The position numbers were made by a program, and so were the translations under genes. Source: CAOJBM01 sp051872535 (GTDB lineage Bacteria; Bacillota_I; Bacilli_A; RF39; UBA660). From it: DNA of 23,524 nt. The notes beneath the pieces were generated by a model, which did not search any database, had not been told where the DNA came from, and saw only the letters and a program-made list of their open reading frames with translations. The number at the start of each line of letters is the position of its first letter. The stretch's first letter is position 1. The stretch lies in contig JBJEDY010000001.1 in NCBI GenBank assembly GCA_051872535.1, positions 1-23,524 on the forward strand, written 5' to 3'. This document shows, in pieces, positions 7,145-15,299 of the stretch.

Positions 7145-8760
7145 GCAATACTTTCAAGTATTAAAGGGAGCATTTGCTTCTTTCTTGATACTAAATTATC
7201 AATATAAATACCTTGATAAATATCTTTTAAATTATAACTATCTTGAAGTAGTTCTTTTGCTTCTTCATTATAAAATAAATATGAACCATTTCTAATAATA
7301 TCAGTTACGCATAATACAGCAACTTTATAATTATACATATCATGCATGCTATTTAATAATTCAATATATTCATTCTTATCTTTTTCAATACTATCAAAAT
7401 CCATTGTAAATACCTGACTAATTCCTAAGTTAGAACTATCATAAGCTTTATATGTTTTAAAATCTTGATTAAAGATTTCTTGTACTGTCATTCCTCTTAT
7501 TGAAGAACCAGATTTAAACATTTCCATACCATACTTTTCAGGATCTATTCCAGCTATTTCACATAATGCTAAACATACTTCTTTATCATAATTAGTAGTC
7601 GTTGGTGATTTAAATAGTAATGTATCAGATATTATCGCACTAGCCATTAGACCAGCAATATTTTTAGGTATTTCAATATGATTTTCCTTAAACATTTTAT
7701 AAAGTATTGTACTAGTACAACCTACAGGCATAATACGAAAGTTTATTGGTGAATTAGTTGCAATATTTCCAAGATTATGATGATCAATTATTTCCAAAAT
7801 TTCTGCTTCTTCAATTCCATCAACAGTTTGATCAAGTTGATTATGATCAACTAAAATAACTTTTTTCTTTTCATAATTGTTAGCATCAATTAATTGAATC
7901 ATACCTAAACATTCATTCTTTTTATTAACAATTGGATAATTTGTATGTCCATATTTATTAGCTATTTCTAAAAAATCTTTACGATAATCATGTAAATAAA
8001 ATTTAATTGGATCTTTATTAATATTTATCATTTTAATATAATTGCTTATTTTTAAAATATTAGCTGTTTTATACGTTGTGTATCCAGTCTCAATAACATT
8101 AATATGATTTTCTTTAGCCATAACATAAAGTCTTTGATTTAATGTATTTCCACCAACAATAATCATTAATTTAACTTTACTTAAAATCGCATACTCCTGA
8201 ATAGGTTCACGATCTCCAACAATTAAAACTTGTTCTTTTGTAAGTTTAACTCTTTCCAAAAAAGTAGTACTACGATAAGAAGCAGCTAAAATACTACCTT
8301 TAATTTCATCATCAAACTTTAATACCTTACGACCATTTAAAGTTTTAACAATATTATCATATGAAGTGTATAAATCTCCAACATTACCTTCAATTAAATA
8401 TCTTGCAATTTCTTTTAAATTGGCATATCCAGTTAAAACATTACTTTTATCAATAAGAGGTAATCCCGTAACGCCTAATTCATTCATCTTTTTAAAGGTA
8501 TCATCTATAGAGGCATTCTCTAATATTTTAGCATCTTGATTAAACTTCATATTACGCATTTGTACTTTAACATCGCTTAAAAAACGTGGTTCTTCAACAT
8601 TAAAATAATTTAAAACAAATGCAGTTTCTTTATTAATTGTTCCTAAAAGACGTGGTTCAGTATCTTCACCTAACATATTTTTTAAATAAGAAAGAGCAAT
8701 ACATGCGGTTACCGAATCAGTATCTGGTTTTTTATGGCCAAAAATATAAGTCGTCTGCAT
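7132..8760 (-). CDS. Manganese-dependent inorganic pyrophosphatase with CBS and DRTGG domains
   Basis: DHH-superfamily family II pyrophosphatase that hydrolyses diphosphate to phosphate in the cytoplasm. The N-terminal metal-binding GHKKPDTDS is at residues 8-16. A CBS domain follows (about 65-130), then a DRTGG-like region (about 145-245) and a second CBS half (about 248-298). Catalysis resumes with DHNQLDQ (305-311) and IIDHHNLG, with DHH at 326-328. The C-terminal DHHA2 part carries SGSSIRG, matching the substrate-binding SRK/SxxR region. Insertion of CBS domains normally means control by adenine nucleotides. An ATG start at 8758-8760 is chosen over an upstream TTG because GGGAG lies ahead of it at workable spacing. 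The 542 residues match regulated members. Confidence 0.93.
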   Translation of the reverse strand: MQTTYIFGHKKPDTDSVTACIALSYLKNMLGEDTEPRLLGTINKETAFVLNYFNVEEPRFLSDVKVQMRNMKFNQDAKILENASIDDTFKKMNELGVTGLPLIDKSNVLTGYANLKEIARYLIEGNVGDLYTSYDNIVKTLNGRKVLKFDDEIKGSILAASYRSTTFLERVKLTKEQVLIVGDREPIQEYAILSKVKLMIIVGGNTLNQRLYVMAKENHINVIETGYTTYKTANILKISNYIKMININKDPIKFYLHDYRKDFLEIANKYGHTNYPIVNKKNECLGMIQLIDANNYEKKKVILVDHNQLDQTVDGIEEAEILEIIDHHNLGNIATNSPINFRIMPVGCTSTILYKMFKENHIEIPKNIAGLMASAIISDTLLFKSPTTTNYDKEVCLALCEIAGIDPEKYGMEMFKSGSSIRGMTVQEIFNQDFKTYKAYDSSNLGISQVFTMDFDSIEKDKNEYIELLNSMHDMYNYKVAVLCVTDIIRNGSYLFYNEEAKELLQDSYNLKDIYQGIYIDNLVSRKKQMLPLILESIARRA

Positions 8761-8785
8761 CCTAACCAACTCCCAATTCTAACTC

Positions 8786-8794
8786 ATTATATCA
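8786..8794 (-). promoter_or_regulatory. Extended -10 promoter of the pyrophosphatase gene
   Basis: The minus strand reads TGATATAAT about 26 bases before the ATG. The T run of the preceding terminator ends directly in front of it. Confidence 0.7.
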
Positions 8795-8795
8795 C

Positions 8796-8828
8796 AAAAA
8801 AAAGAAATAGTTAAATTAAACTCTTTCT
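8796..8828 (-). terminator. Terminator of the 447-residue gene
   Basis: AGAAA (minus strand, within the codons for the final Arg-Lys-Ser) pairs with TTTCT, an inner GTT/AAC extends the stem past a small internal loop, and eight T follow. The TAA stop is inside the hairpin. Confidence 0.6.
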
Positions 8829-10154
8829 TAATTTTATATTAGCTTCATATTCTTTTCTTGCTTCAATTGGTATAACTAAATCACGATCAACCAATACTAA
8901 TGGTCTTTCTTTAAACCATTCTGGTAAATCTTCTGGATTTGAACAGTTTGCATCATGATAATCATCTAGATAAAAACAATTTGCTTTTCCATTACGATAT
9001 AAATAATCTTCTAGGATATAACCCATATTATATAATTCTGTGCGAAAATATATTTCCATTTCATCATCATGTTCAACAAATGGTTTGGTTAGACATTGTT
9101 GAACTTCGATAGTTTCCTTAATTCCTTCAATATCTCTTATTTCATAATACTCATAATTCTTAATAATTAAAAATACTTCTGGAACATTATATTTTGATAT
9201 ATATTTCATATTTGAAAACTTTAATATTTTATCATCAATTTGAATAGAAAAAGATGTGCTACCCGCTCCTTTAAATATTATATTTTTCGATTGACTTTGT
9301 TTATAATACTTATTAACTAATTGTAAATATCGATCTCTTAAATTACATAACAAAAGATTTAATACCATTATTTTTCCTTCAATATCACATTTCATTTCAT
9401 AAAAAACATAATTATAAACAAATAGATATTCATCTTTTTCTGGTGTTGTAATATTATCTCCAAATCTTTTAATAAGTTCATATTTATAGTTATCTGCTGT
9501 TTTAAAATAACGATTAATATCTTTCATTAGTTCCTCATAACAATGAAAGATATCTGGTTCAAAATCATTTTCTGCTAATAAATCCATAATATATTGTGAC
9601 AAATGATTAGTTTCATAGTTTTCAAAAATAAACTCTTTAATATCTGTATACAATTTATCATTAAAACAATAATCAAATAAACTATATGCAATCATACTTA
9701 AATCTTTTTCTTGCATTTTTTCTACTACACCAGATGAATCTTTATTAACAAAATAAGAACAAATATCATCTTTATAGAACTTTTCAATTAAACTACGATA
9801 CTCTAAAAATATTGTCTTCATAAATTCTGCTCTTACATTTAAATTCATGTGATAAGCTAACATATCTAAAATATCTTGTGCACCAAACCTAACTGCCCAT
9901 TTAGTAATTGTGTAAACTGTAGATGTATAATAATCGTTACATACAAAGCGATCAAAATTATCTTTTAAATAATCTTTTGCCCAATCACATTCACATAAAA
10001 AATTCATTAGTAAAATATTGTCATTCAAAATAAAAAAAATTTCATCATTTAATAGATTTTCGCACTCACTTTTTGTATTTGGTCTACTCATTAAGTCATT
10101 AATTTTTTTACTATAATCTTTTGATTTTATTAAATCACTAATAAAACTTTCCAT
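8811..10154 (-). CDS. Hypothetical protein with C-terminal protein-kinase-like region
   Basis: Family not firmly recognised. Residues 1-290 look all-helical and are rich in Asp, Glu, Tyr and Cys, with no membrane segment. Residues 293-314 read like a kinase ATP-binding hairpin: a Gly/Ser-rich loop GAGSTSFS (296-303), then IQIDDKILKF with Lys312 in the position of the beta-3 lysine. A Pro-Glu and Glu350 region could be the alpha-C part. Near the C-terminus LVLVDRD (419-425) may replace the metal-binding DFG/DTD segment; no HRD-type catalytic loop is evident. It may be a divergent or inactive kinase. The start is supported by GAGGGG eight bases upstream. That site lies inside the hairpin that ends uvrB transcription. 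The kinase reading is inference. Confidence 0.8.
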   Translation of the reverse strand: MESFISDLIKSKDYSKKINDLMSRPNTKSECENLLNDEIFFILNDNILLMNFLCECDWAKDYLKDNFDRFVCNDYYTSTVYTITKWAVRFGAQDILDMLAYHMNLNVRAEFMKTIFLEYRSLIEKFYKDDICSYFVNKDSSGVVEKMQEKDLSMIAYSLFDYCFNDKLYTDIKEFIFENYETNHLSQYIMDLLAENDFEPDIFHCYEELMKDINRYFKTADNYKYELIKRFGDNITTPEKDEYLFVYNYVFYEMKCDIEGKIMVLNLLLCNLRDRYLQLVNKYYKQSQSKNIIFKGAGSTSFSIQIDDKILKFSNMKYISKYNVPEVFLIIKNYEYYEIRDIEGIKETIEVQQCLTKPFVEHDDEMEIYFRTELYNMGYILEDYLYRNGKANCFYLDDYHDANCSNPEDLPEWFKERPLVLVDRDLVIPIEARKEYEANIKLRKSLI

Positions 10155-10181
10155 AAAAAAATCCCCTCTAATGCGGGATTT
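10155..10181 (-). terminator. uvrB terminator that contains the next gene's ribosome binding site
   Basis: On the minus strand AAATCCC and GGGATTT pair across an 8-10 base loop and are followed by seven T, a strong rho-independent terminator just after the uvrB stop. The second arm also includes GAGGGG, the ribosome binding site of the 447-residue gene, whose ATG follows the T run at once. Confidence 0.75.
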
Positions 10182-10190
10182 ATTATAGCA
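10182..10190 (-). promoter_or_regulatory. Extended -10 promoter between uvrB stop and its terminator
   Basis: The minus strand reads TGCTATAAT, directly abutting the TAG stop of uvrB. Initiation about seven bases downstream would fall inside the terminator hairpin, so transcripts from it may lack the first arm and escape termination. Confidence 0.6.
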
Positions 10191-12143
10191 CTAATTACTT
10201 TTCATTTCAAATAAAATATCTCTTAATTCCATAGCTCTTTCAAAATCCAGATTATTAGCTGCAGTTTTCATTTCTTCCTCAATTCGATTTATAATATCTT
10301 TTCTTTCTTTAGGGCTAAGTTTTTCTTCTGTTTTTTCAATTTTATCGGATATTTCATTAGAAATAAGTTCATGTATTTCTTTAATAATTGTTTTTGGTAT
10401 AATACCATGTTCTTGATTATACTTATCTTGAATAGATCTTCTTCTTTGGGTTTCTTTAATTGCTTCTGCCATTGATTCACTAACCATATCAGCATACATA
10501 ATTACATGTCCATTGGCATTTCTAGCACATCTACCTATTGTTTGTATCAAACTTCTTGTACTTCTTAAGAAACCTTGTTTATCAGCATCCATAATGCATA
10601 TTAAACTTACTTCTGGGATATCAATACCTTCCCTTAATAAGTTAATACCAACTACTACATCGTACTTACCTTTTCTTAATTCTTGAATTATTTTTAATCT
10701 TTCAAAAGTTTTAACTTCATTATGAAGATAAGCAACATTAATACCCAATTCTTTTAAATAGTTAGTTAATTCTTCTGCCATACGAATAGTTAAAGTTGTA
10801 ATAAGAACTCTTTCATTTTTATCTTTACGTATATTAATTTGTTCAATAATATCATCAATTTGACCTTCAGTTTCTTTTACTTCAATAGTTGGATCAAGCA
10901 ATCCAGTTGGTCTAATAATTTGTTCAACATAATGATTACTTACACAATCTTTTTCATAATCGCCTGGTGTAGCTGAAACATATATTACTTGATTAATCTT
11001 ACTTTCAAATTCTTCAAAACGAAGTGGTCGATTGTCTAAAGCGCTAGGTAATCTAAATCCATAATCAACTAAAGTTTGCTTACGAGCTCTATCGCCATTA
11101 TACATACCTCTTACTTGTGGTAACGTTACGTGTGATTCATCAACAATAAGCAAAAAATCATCCGGAAAGAAATCAATTAAACAAGATGGAGTTTCGCCTT
11201 CAGAACGTAATGCTAAATGTCTTGAATAGTTTTCAATACCACTACAGAATCCAGTTTCTTTTAACATTTCTAAATCATACTTAGTTCTTTCTCTAATTCT
11301 TTCTTCTTCCAATAATTTATTATTATCAATAAAATATTGTCTTCTTTCTTCTAATTCAGCTTCTATTCTTCTAATCGCCTCTTGTGTTTTCTCATCACTT
11401 GTAACAAAGTGTGATGCTGGAAAAATGCTAATAGTTTTCTTATTTTGAATTAAAGCCCCTGTCAAAGGATCAAAAGTACTAATTCTTTCAACTTCATCAC
11501 CAAATAATTCAATTTTAATTCCATGACTCTTTTCGTTAATCGGAATAATATCAATAATATCTCCGCGAACACGAAATGTTCCTCGATGAAAATCAATATC
11601 AGTTCTTTCATAAGTCATATCAACAAGTTTATTAATAATATCATTTCTCTTTATTTCTTCCCCAACTGTCACAGTAAGCATTTTATTAATATATTCTTCT
11701 TTTTCGCCAATACCATAAATACAAGAAACAGAAGCCACAACAATAACATCACGATTATTAATTAAAGCACTTGTAGCTCCATGTCTTAACTCATCTATCT
11801 CATCATTGATACTACTATCTTTTTCAATATAAGTATCACTTTGGGGAACATATGCTTCTGGTTGATAATAATCGTAGTATGATACAAAGTACTCGACATG
11901 ATTATTAGGAAATAACTCTTTAAACTCAGAATATAATTGCCCAGCCAATGTCTTATTATGGGCAAGTACTAAAGTAGGTTTGTTCACTTTTTGAATAACA
12001 TTTGCAATAGTAAAAGTTTTACCTGTACCTGTTGCACCAAGTAATACCTGATGTTTTTCACCATTATTTATTCCTTGTACTAATTTTTCTATTGCCTGTG
12101 GTTGGTCTCCACTAGGTTTATATTTTGATACTAAATTAAACAT
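10191..12143 (-). CDS. uvrB: Excinuclease ABC subunit B
   Basis: Helicase-like subunit of nucleotide excision repair that receives damaged DNA from UvrA and recruits UvrC. It is 650 residues, normal length. Walker A GATGTGKT is at residues 36-43. The damage-verifying beta-hairpin region YYDYYQPEAYVPQSDTYIEK is intact. DESH is the Walker B motif, and the helicase motif GRCARN lies toward the end. The C-terminal UVR motif (NNLDFERAMELRD) contacts UvrC. The start at 12141-12143 is chosen for its perfect AAGGAGGT; in-frame codons further upstream lie in or against the -10 box. It appears monocistronic, with its own promoter and terminator. Confidence 0.97.
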   Translation of the reverse strand: MFNLVSKYKPSGDQPQAIEKLVQGINNGEKHQVLLGATGTGKTFTIANVIQKVNKPTLVLAHNKTLAGQLYSEFKELFPNNHVEYFVSYYDYYQPEAYVPQSDTYIEKDSSINDEIDELRHGATSALINNRDVIVVASVSCIYGIGEKEEYINKMLTVTVGEEIKRNDIINKLVDMTYERTDIDFHRGTFRVRGDIIDIIPINEKSHGIKIELFGDEVERISTFDPLTGALIQNKKTISIFPASHFVTSDEKTQEAIRRIEAELEERRQYFIDNNKLLEEERIRERTKYDLEMLKETGFCSGIENYSRHLALRSEGETPSCLIDFFPDDFLLIVDESHVTLPQVRGMYNGDRARKQTLVDYGFRLPSALDNRPLRFEEFESKINQVIYVSATPGDYEKDCVSNHYVEQIIRPTGLLDPTIEVKETEGQIDDIIEQINIRKDKNERVLITTLTIRMAEELTNYLKELGINVAYLHNEVKTFERLKIIQELRKGKYDVVVGINLLREGIDIPEVSLICIMDADKQGFLRSTRSLIQTIGRCARNANGHVIMYADMVSESMAEAIKETQRRRSIQDKYNQEHGIIPKTIIKEIHELISNEISDKIEKTEEKLSPKERKDIINRIEEEMKTAANNLDFERAMELRDILFEMKSN

Positions 12144-12184
12144 AATTACCTCCTTATTATGACTTATATCATCCATAAAATTGC

Positions 12185-12193
12185 ATTCTAGCA
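12185..12193 (-). promoter_or_regulatory. Extended -10 promoter of uvrB
   Basis: The minus strand reads TGCTAGAAT about 42 bases ahead of the uvrB ATG. A TTGTAA hexamer is 19 bases further upstream. No GAAC-N4-GTTC LexA-like box is visible here. Confidence 0.55.
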
Positions 12194-12217
12194 TATTTTA
12201 ACACCTATTTTACAATA

Positions 12218-12245
12218 AAACAAGGAAGGCACGGTGTACTTCCTT
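12218..12245 (-). terminator. Terminator of the 377-residue gene
   Basis: AAGGAAG and CTTCCTT (7 perfect base pairs) enclose a 10-base, G+C-richer loop and are followed by TGTTTTATT on the minus strand, 15 bases after the stop codon. Confidence 0.75.
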
Positions 12246-12260
12246 ATACATTATTAAACA

Positions 12261-13394
12261 TTATTTTTTTAGCAATTTTTTTATAACTAAAAAATCTTCT
12301 GGATATTGTTTTATACAATGATTATCTTTATCAATAATAAATGGTGGTATAAATACTACATTCCATCCATTTTTAATATATTCTTCTAATTCTTTTTCAT
12401 AATTTACACAACTTGTTGTAATAGTTTTTTCTTGCATAGATTCAATTTTATGGAACCCACAACATCTAACTAATACATCTCCAATATCATCGTTTGTCCA
12501 ATTTATTATTTTTTCAATTTCATTTTGGGGACTTTCTGTATATATATATAAATCTTCAAAAAATCTATAAAAACATGCTTTAGCATTAATTATACCTAAA
12601 ATTAATTCAATTATATGTCTTTCTCTAGTTACTGGTATTCCATTAATATATTCTAAATATGCAGGTTGACTTATATAATTTAAAAATAATTTAAATTGTC
12701 CAGCAGTTATATAACCTTTTTCTTTTATTTTTTTTGACATATTTAAATATCCATTAGAAGTATTATGAGTTTTTAATATATTTTCATTATCATTTATAGA
12801 ATATTTTATTCTATTATAATTAAAAGATAAATCTCGGCCTTTATGTCCACATTTTCCCACATTATATAAATATCCGTTAGGCGTTATATACCATGCATCA
12901 GGTTGGTATACATCATCTTTTTTATTAGGCACATATTGAATAGTCATATATTTTTTTAATTCATCTATTGCTTCTATATTTTTTTTATTAAGTGATGTAT
13001 AATATTCTTTGTTATTTGGAAATAAATCTATATAAATAAATGATAATCTTTTGATTAAGTATAAATAATTTTCTATTGCTTTAGAAGAAAAATCTATTTT
13101 TTTATATTCATCTAATATCCAATACATTTCTTCGTCAATACTTTCAAATTCACTAGAAACAGAACAGGCCTTTTCATAATCAATGTATATATTCTTTTCA
13201 AACCATTCATGAATATTAAAATTTTTATAAATATTAATTAAGGACTCACTATTTTTAAATAAATTTGCATATTTTTCTATAAATGAATATGGTATTACAT
13301 AATCAAATAAGACTTTTTTTCCTTTATCTTCAATATCAACTAATGGTAAATAATAATTCAATCTATGTTCTAATTCTTTATAATACTTAACCAT
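12261..13394 (-). CDS. Hypothetical protein, 377 residues
   Basis: Not recognised. A soluble-looking protein rich in Tyr, Asn, Ile and Lys. Residues about 1-150 are helical. The middle carries YQPDAWYITPNGYLYNVGK followed by CGHKGRDL, a conserved-looking Cys/His/Arg patch. The last third has GDVLVRCCGFHK and an acidic helix leading to WNVVFIPPFI. The C-terminal 80 residues could be a small alpha/beta domain. No membrane segment or signal peptide. The start is backed by GAGGGTGA. It is flanked by its own terminator and a palindrome-bearing upstream region, so it is probably transcribed alone. No function is proposed. Confidence 0.75.
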   Translation of the reverse strand: MVKYYKELEHRLNYYLPLVDIEDKGKKVLFDYVIPYSFIEKYANLFKNSESLINIYKNFNIHEWFEKNIYIDYEKACSVSSEFESIDEEMYWILDEYKKIDFSSKAIENYLYLIKRLSFIYIDLFPNNKEYYTSLNKKNIEAIDELKKYMTIQYVPNKKDDVYQPDAWYITPNGYLYNVGKCGHKGRDLSFNYNRIKYSINDNENILKTHNTSNGYLNMSKKIKEKGYITAGQFKLFLNYISQPAYLEYINGIPVTRERHIIELILGIINAKACFYRFFEDLYIYTESPQNEIEKIINWTNDDIGDVLVRCCGFHKIESMQEKTITTSCVNYEKELEEYIKNGWNVVFIPPFIIDKDNHCIKQYPEDFLVIKKLLKK

Positions 13395-13567
13395 ATAATC
13401 ACCCTCTTATCATTAAATCCTAATTTTTCTTGAAAAGTTCTTTTTTATTTCATAATAATATATCATATTATTATTTTCAATTGTTTAATAGACACGAATC
13501 TTGACCACATATTTATTCTCTAATTTCTAATTTTATCTAGTGTACCTGCCAATGTTTATTTTGAACT
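13395..13567 (-). promoter_or_regulatory. Upstream region of the 377-residue gene with a 23-base palindrome
   Basis: This is the longest clean spacer of the window. It contains a perfect inverted repeat, ATAATAATAT-ATC-ATATTATTAT (13452-13474). On the minus strand TTGAAA, 17 bases and TATTAT form a plausible promoter that overlaps the palindrome, which also includes a TGATATATT string. A repressor site is possible, but the repeat is pure AT in an AT-rich genome. Confidence 0.45.
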
Positions 13568-13591
13568 AAAAAAGTATAGAATTCTGTACTT
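13568..13591 (-). terminator. Terminator of gmk
   Basis: AAGTA-C-AGA and TCT-A-TACTT pair with one mismatch around AATTC-type loop bases and are followed by six T on the minus strand, two bases after the TGA stop of gmk. Confidence 0.7.
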
Positions 13592-13593
13592 AT

Positions 13594-14274
13594 TCAAGAA
13601 ATATCTATATCTTTATTTATGAACTCTTTATCATCCATTAATATTTCATGTATTTCCTCTTCTTTCGTATCTAAATAAACTTCTTCAATACGATCTACAC
13701 GGCATTTCTCTGCTTTAATGATAGCTTCTACTTTATTAATAGCTTCTTCTAAATCATCATTAACAATTACATAATTATATTTAGTAACTTCATTTATTTC
13801 TTTATATGCTGTATGAAATCTTTCTAATATTTTTTCTTTACTATCTGTCCCTCTCTTTTTAAGTCTTTCTACCATAACTTTTAATGAAGGTGGCATAATA
13901 AAAATAAATAAAGCTTCTGGAATTAATTTTTTTATGTTATTTGCACCTTCAATTTCAATTTCTAAAATTACATCAATTCCATTTTTCAATTTTTCACTAA
14001 TATTTTCTTTTGGTGTTCCATAATAATTACCAACATAATTTGTATACTCTAAGAAATATCCTTCCTCTATTTTCTTTTCAAATTCTTCTTTGGATACAAA
14101 GTTATAAGTAACTCCTGGAATATCATTACTACGTGGTTCTCTTGATGTTGTAGATACAGAAAGCCATCTATTTTTAGAATCATTTTTTAAAAGACCAGAA
14201 ATAACACTTCCTTTTCCGCAACCAGATGGTGCTGATATTACTATTAGTGTTCCTCGATTATTTTTTTTAATCAT
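13594..14274 (-). CDS. gmk: Guanylate kinase
   Basis: Phosphorylates GMP to GDP with ATP, in purine nucleotide synthesis. P-loop SGCGKG at residues 17-22 and the GMP-binding TSREPR at 43-48 are present, as are the EYTNYVGNYYGT and ILEIEIEGA motifs of the family. At 226 residues it has an acidic C-terminal extension of about 20 residues beyond the kinase core. It stops with TGA, which supports the standard code. AAAGGA precedes the ATG by eight bases. In many Firmicutes gmk is followed by rpoZ; here it is not, and the gene appears to be alone. Confidence 0.95.
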   Translation of the reverse strand: MIKKNNRGTLIVISAPSGCGKGSVISGLLKNDSKNRWLSVSTTSREPRSNDIPGVTYNFVSKEEFEKKIEEGYFLEYTNYVGNYYGTPKENISEKLKNGIDVILEIEIEGANNIKKLIPEALFIFIMPPSLKVMVERLKKRGTDSKEKILERFHTAYKEINEVTKYNYVIVNDDLEEAINKVEAIIKAEKCRVDRIEEVYLDTKEEEIHEILMDDKEFINKDIDIS

Positions 14275-14337
14275 CTAATCATCCTTTTCTATTATAAAAT
14301 ACTAATATCCCTTCTTTAAAAGACTAATATAAACATT

Positions 14338-14346
14338 ATTCTATCA
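14338..14346 (-). promoter_or_regulatory. Extended -10 promoter of gmk
   Basis: The minus strand reads TGATAGAAT about 64 bases upstream of the gmk ATG. A second plain TATAAT lies at 14291-14296, about 17 bases before the start, so either or both may serve gmk. Confidence 0.45.
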
Positions 14347-14356
14347 CAGTTGACAT

Positions 14357-14386
14357 AAAAAAATGTAATAATATTATTACATTTTT
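14357..14386 (-). terminator. Perfect 28-base palindromic terminator of the ankyrin-like gene
   Basis: Positions 14359-14372 and 14373-14386 are exact inverted copies (14 bases each, no spacer), with a T run on the minus strand. The Pro-Lys-Met codons and TAA stop of the ankyrin-like gene form the first arm. Only three G+C base-pairs or fewer hold the stem. Confidence 0.65.
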
Positions 14387-15219
14387 GGTACTTTAGCATC
14401 AACTTCAGCATTTTCAATCAATTCAAGATTAAATTCTTTAGCAAATTGCATTCTTTGTTGAGAGGAAGAATACTTCCATAATATTTTAAATCTATCAATT
14501 CGATCTGGTAAATCATCTCTACATAATAAAGAAGTAAGAGAATTATGAGTTATTCCAGTAGACTTTGATATATCAATTTCTTCATCAATTGGAACTCCTT
14601 TTTGTAATAATAATTCAACTGCTTTAATCGCTTCAGGATTAAGATCATTTGATAATGCAGTTATAAAACCTTTTCCAAATATTTTTGATAAATCCAACTC
14701 AGGTTTGCTAAGAATCCACTCTATAAAAATTAGTTGTTTACTATGTGAAAAACTTGATAATATTTCATCAAAGACAGAATATCCTTCCACTATATCACCA
14801 TCATTAACAAATGTATTATGATTTATATTTGCTCCTTTTTGATACAAATATTCAATTGTTGATATAGCATCTTTAGTATAATTAACAATAATTTTTTGCA
14901 TATATTTGCTTAATTCACTAAACTTTGCTTTATTATATGCATGATAGTATTCGTCTACATTTTCATACTTATTCATTATATCCTTTTGTTGTAGATTAAA
15001 TATTTTTGTTTGAAAACCATTTAAAGCCATTTTAATAGTTGAAAACTTATTATCTAATTCCTGAATACTTGCACCGTTTTTTAATAATTTATCAATAGAA
15101 TCTTTATCATTAAAACGAATTGCAAATTCTAAAAATTTTTGCATTCTTTGATGTTTTAGTATTTCTTCTTTAGATAAAAAATATTCTTTAAGTTGTTGTA
15201 TTACTGAAAATTTATCCAT
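14377..15219 (-). CDS. Ankyrin-repeat-like protein, 280 residues
   Basis: Helical-repeat protein. Short segments match the second half of ankyrin repeats: IDKLLKNGASIQ (42-53), IEYLYQKGANIN (122-133), IEWILSKPELDL (166-177) and VELLLQKGVPID (201-212). Repeats are irregularly spaced and degenerate, so the fold is inferred. No signal peptide or membrane segment; probably a cytoplasmic protein-binding scaffold. The start is supported by AGGAAG nine bases ahead. Upstream, TGTACA, 17 bases and TATAAT form a plausible promoter. The partner is unknown. Confidence 0.75.
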   Translation of the reverse strand: MDKFSVIQQLKEYFLSKEEILKHQRMQKFLEFAIRFNDKDSIDKLLKNGASIQELDNKFSTIKMALNGFQTKIFNLQQKDIMNKYENVDEYYHAYNKAKFSELSKYMQKIIVNYTKDAISTIEYLYQKGANINHNTFVNDGDIVEGYSVFDEILSSFSHSKQLIFIEWILSKPELDLSKIFGKGFITALSNDLNPEAIKAVELLLQKGVPIDEEIDISKSTGITHNSLTSLLCRDDLPDRIDRFKILWKYSSSQQRMQFAKEFNLELIENAEVDAKVPKM

Positions 15220-15299
15220 ACATATTCACTTCCTATTGTTATAATTACATTATATAATATAATCAAAAGAATGTACATCCAATTAATCGTACTATTTTA

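Noticed and set aside
10289..10495. Short minus-strand frame inside uvrB
   Set aside because: It is an out-of-frame, lysine-rich shadow of the uvrB coding sequence.
11523..11765. Plus-strand frame opposite uvrB
   Set aside because: Asn/Ile-rich antisense shadow of a well conserved gene.
12144..12194. Longer N-terminus for UvrB
   Set aside because: The extension has no ribosome binding site and begins within the -10 box; the perfect AAGGAGGT serves the later ATG.
13594..13596. Mycoplasma-type genetic code (TGA as Trp), suggested by the AT-rich Mollicutes-like content
   Set aside because: gmk ends in frame at TGA at normal length right before a terminator, and Trp is encoded by TGG in the genes checked.
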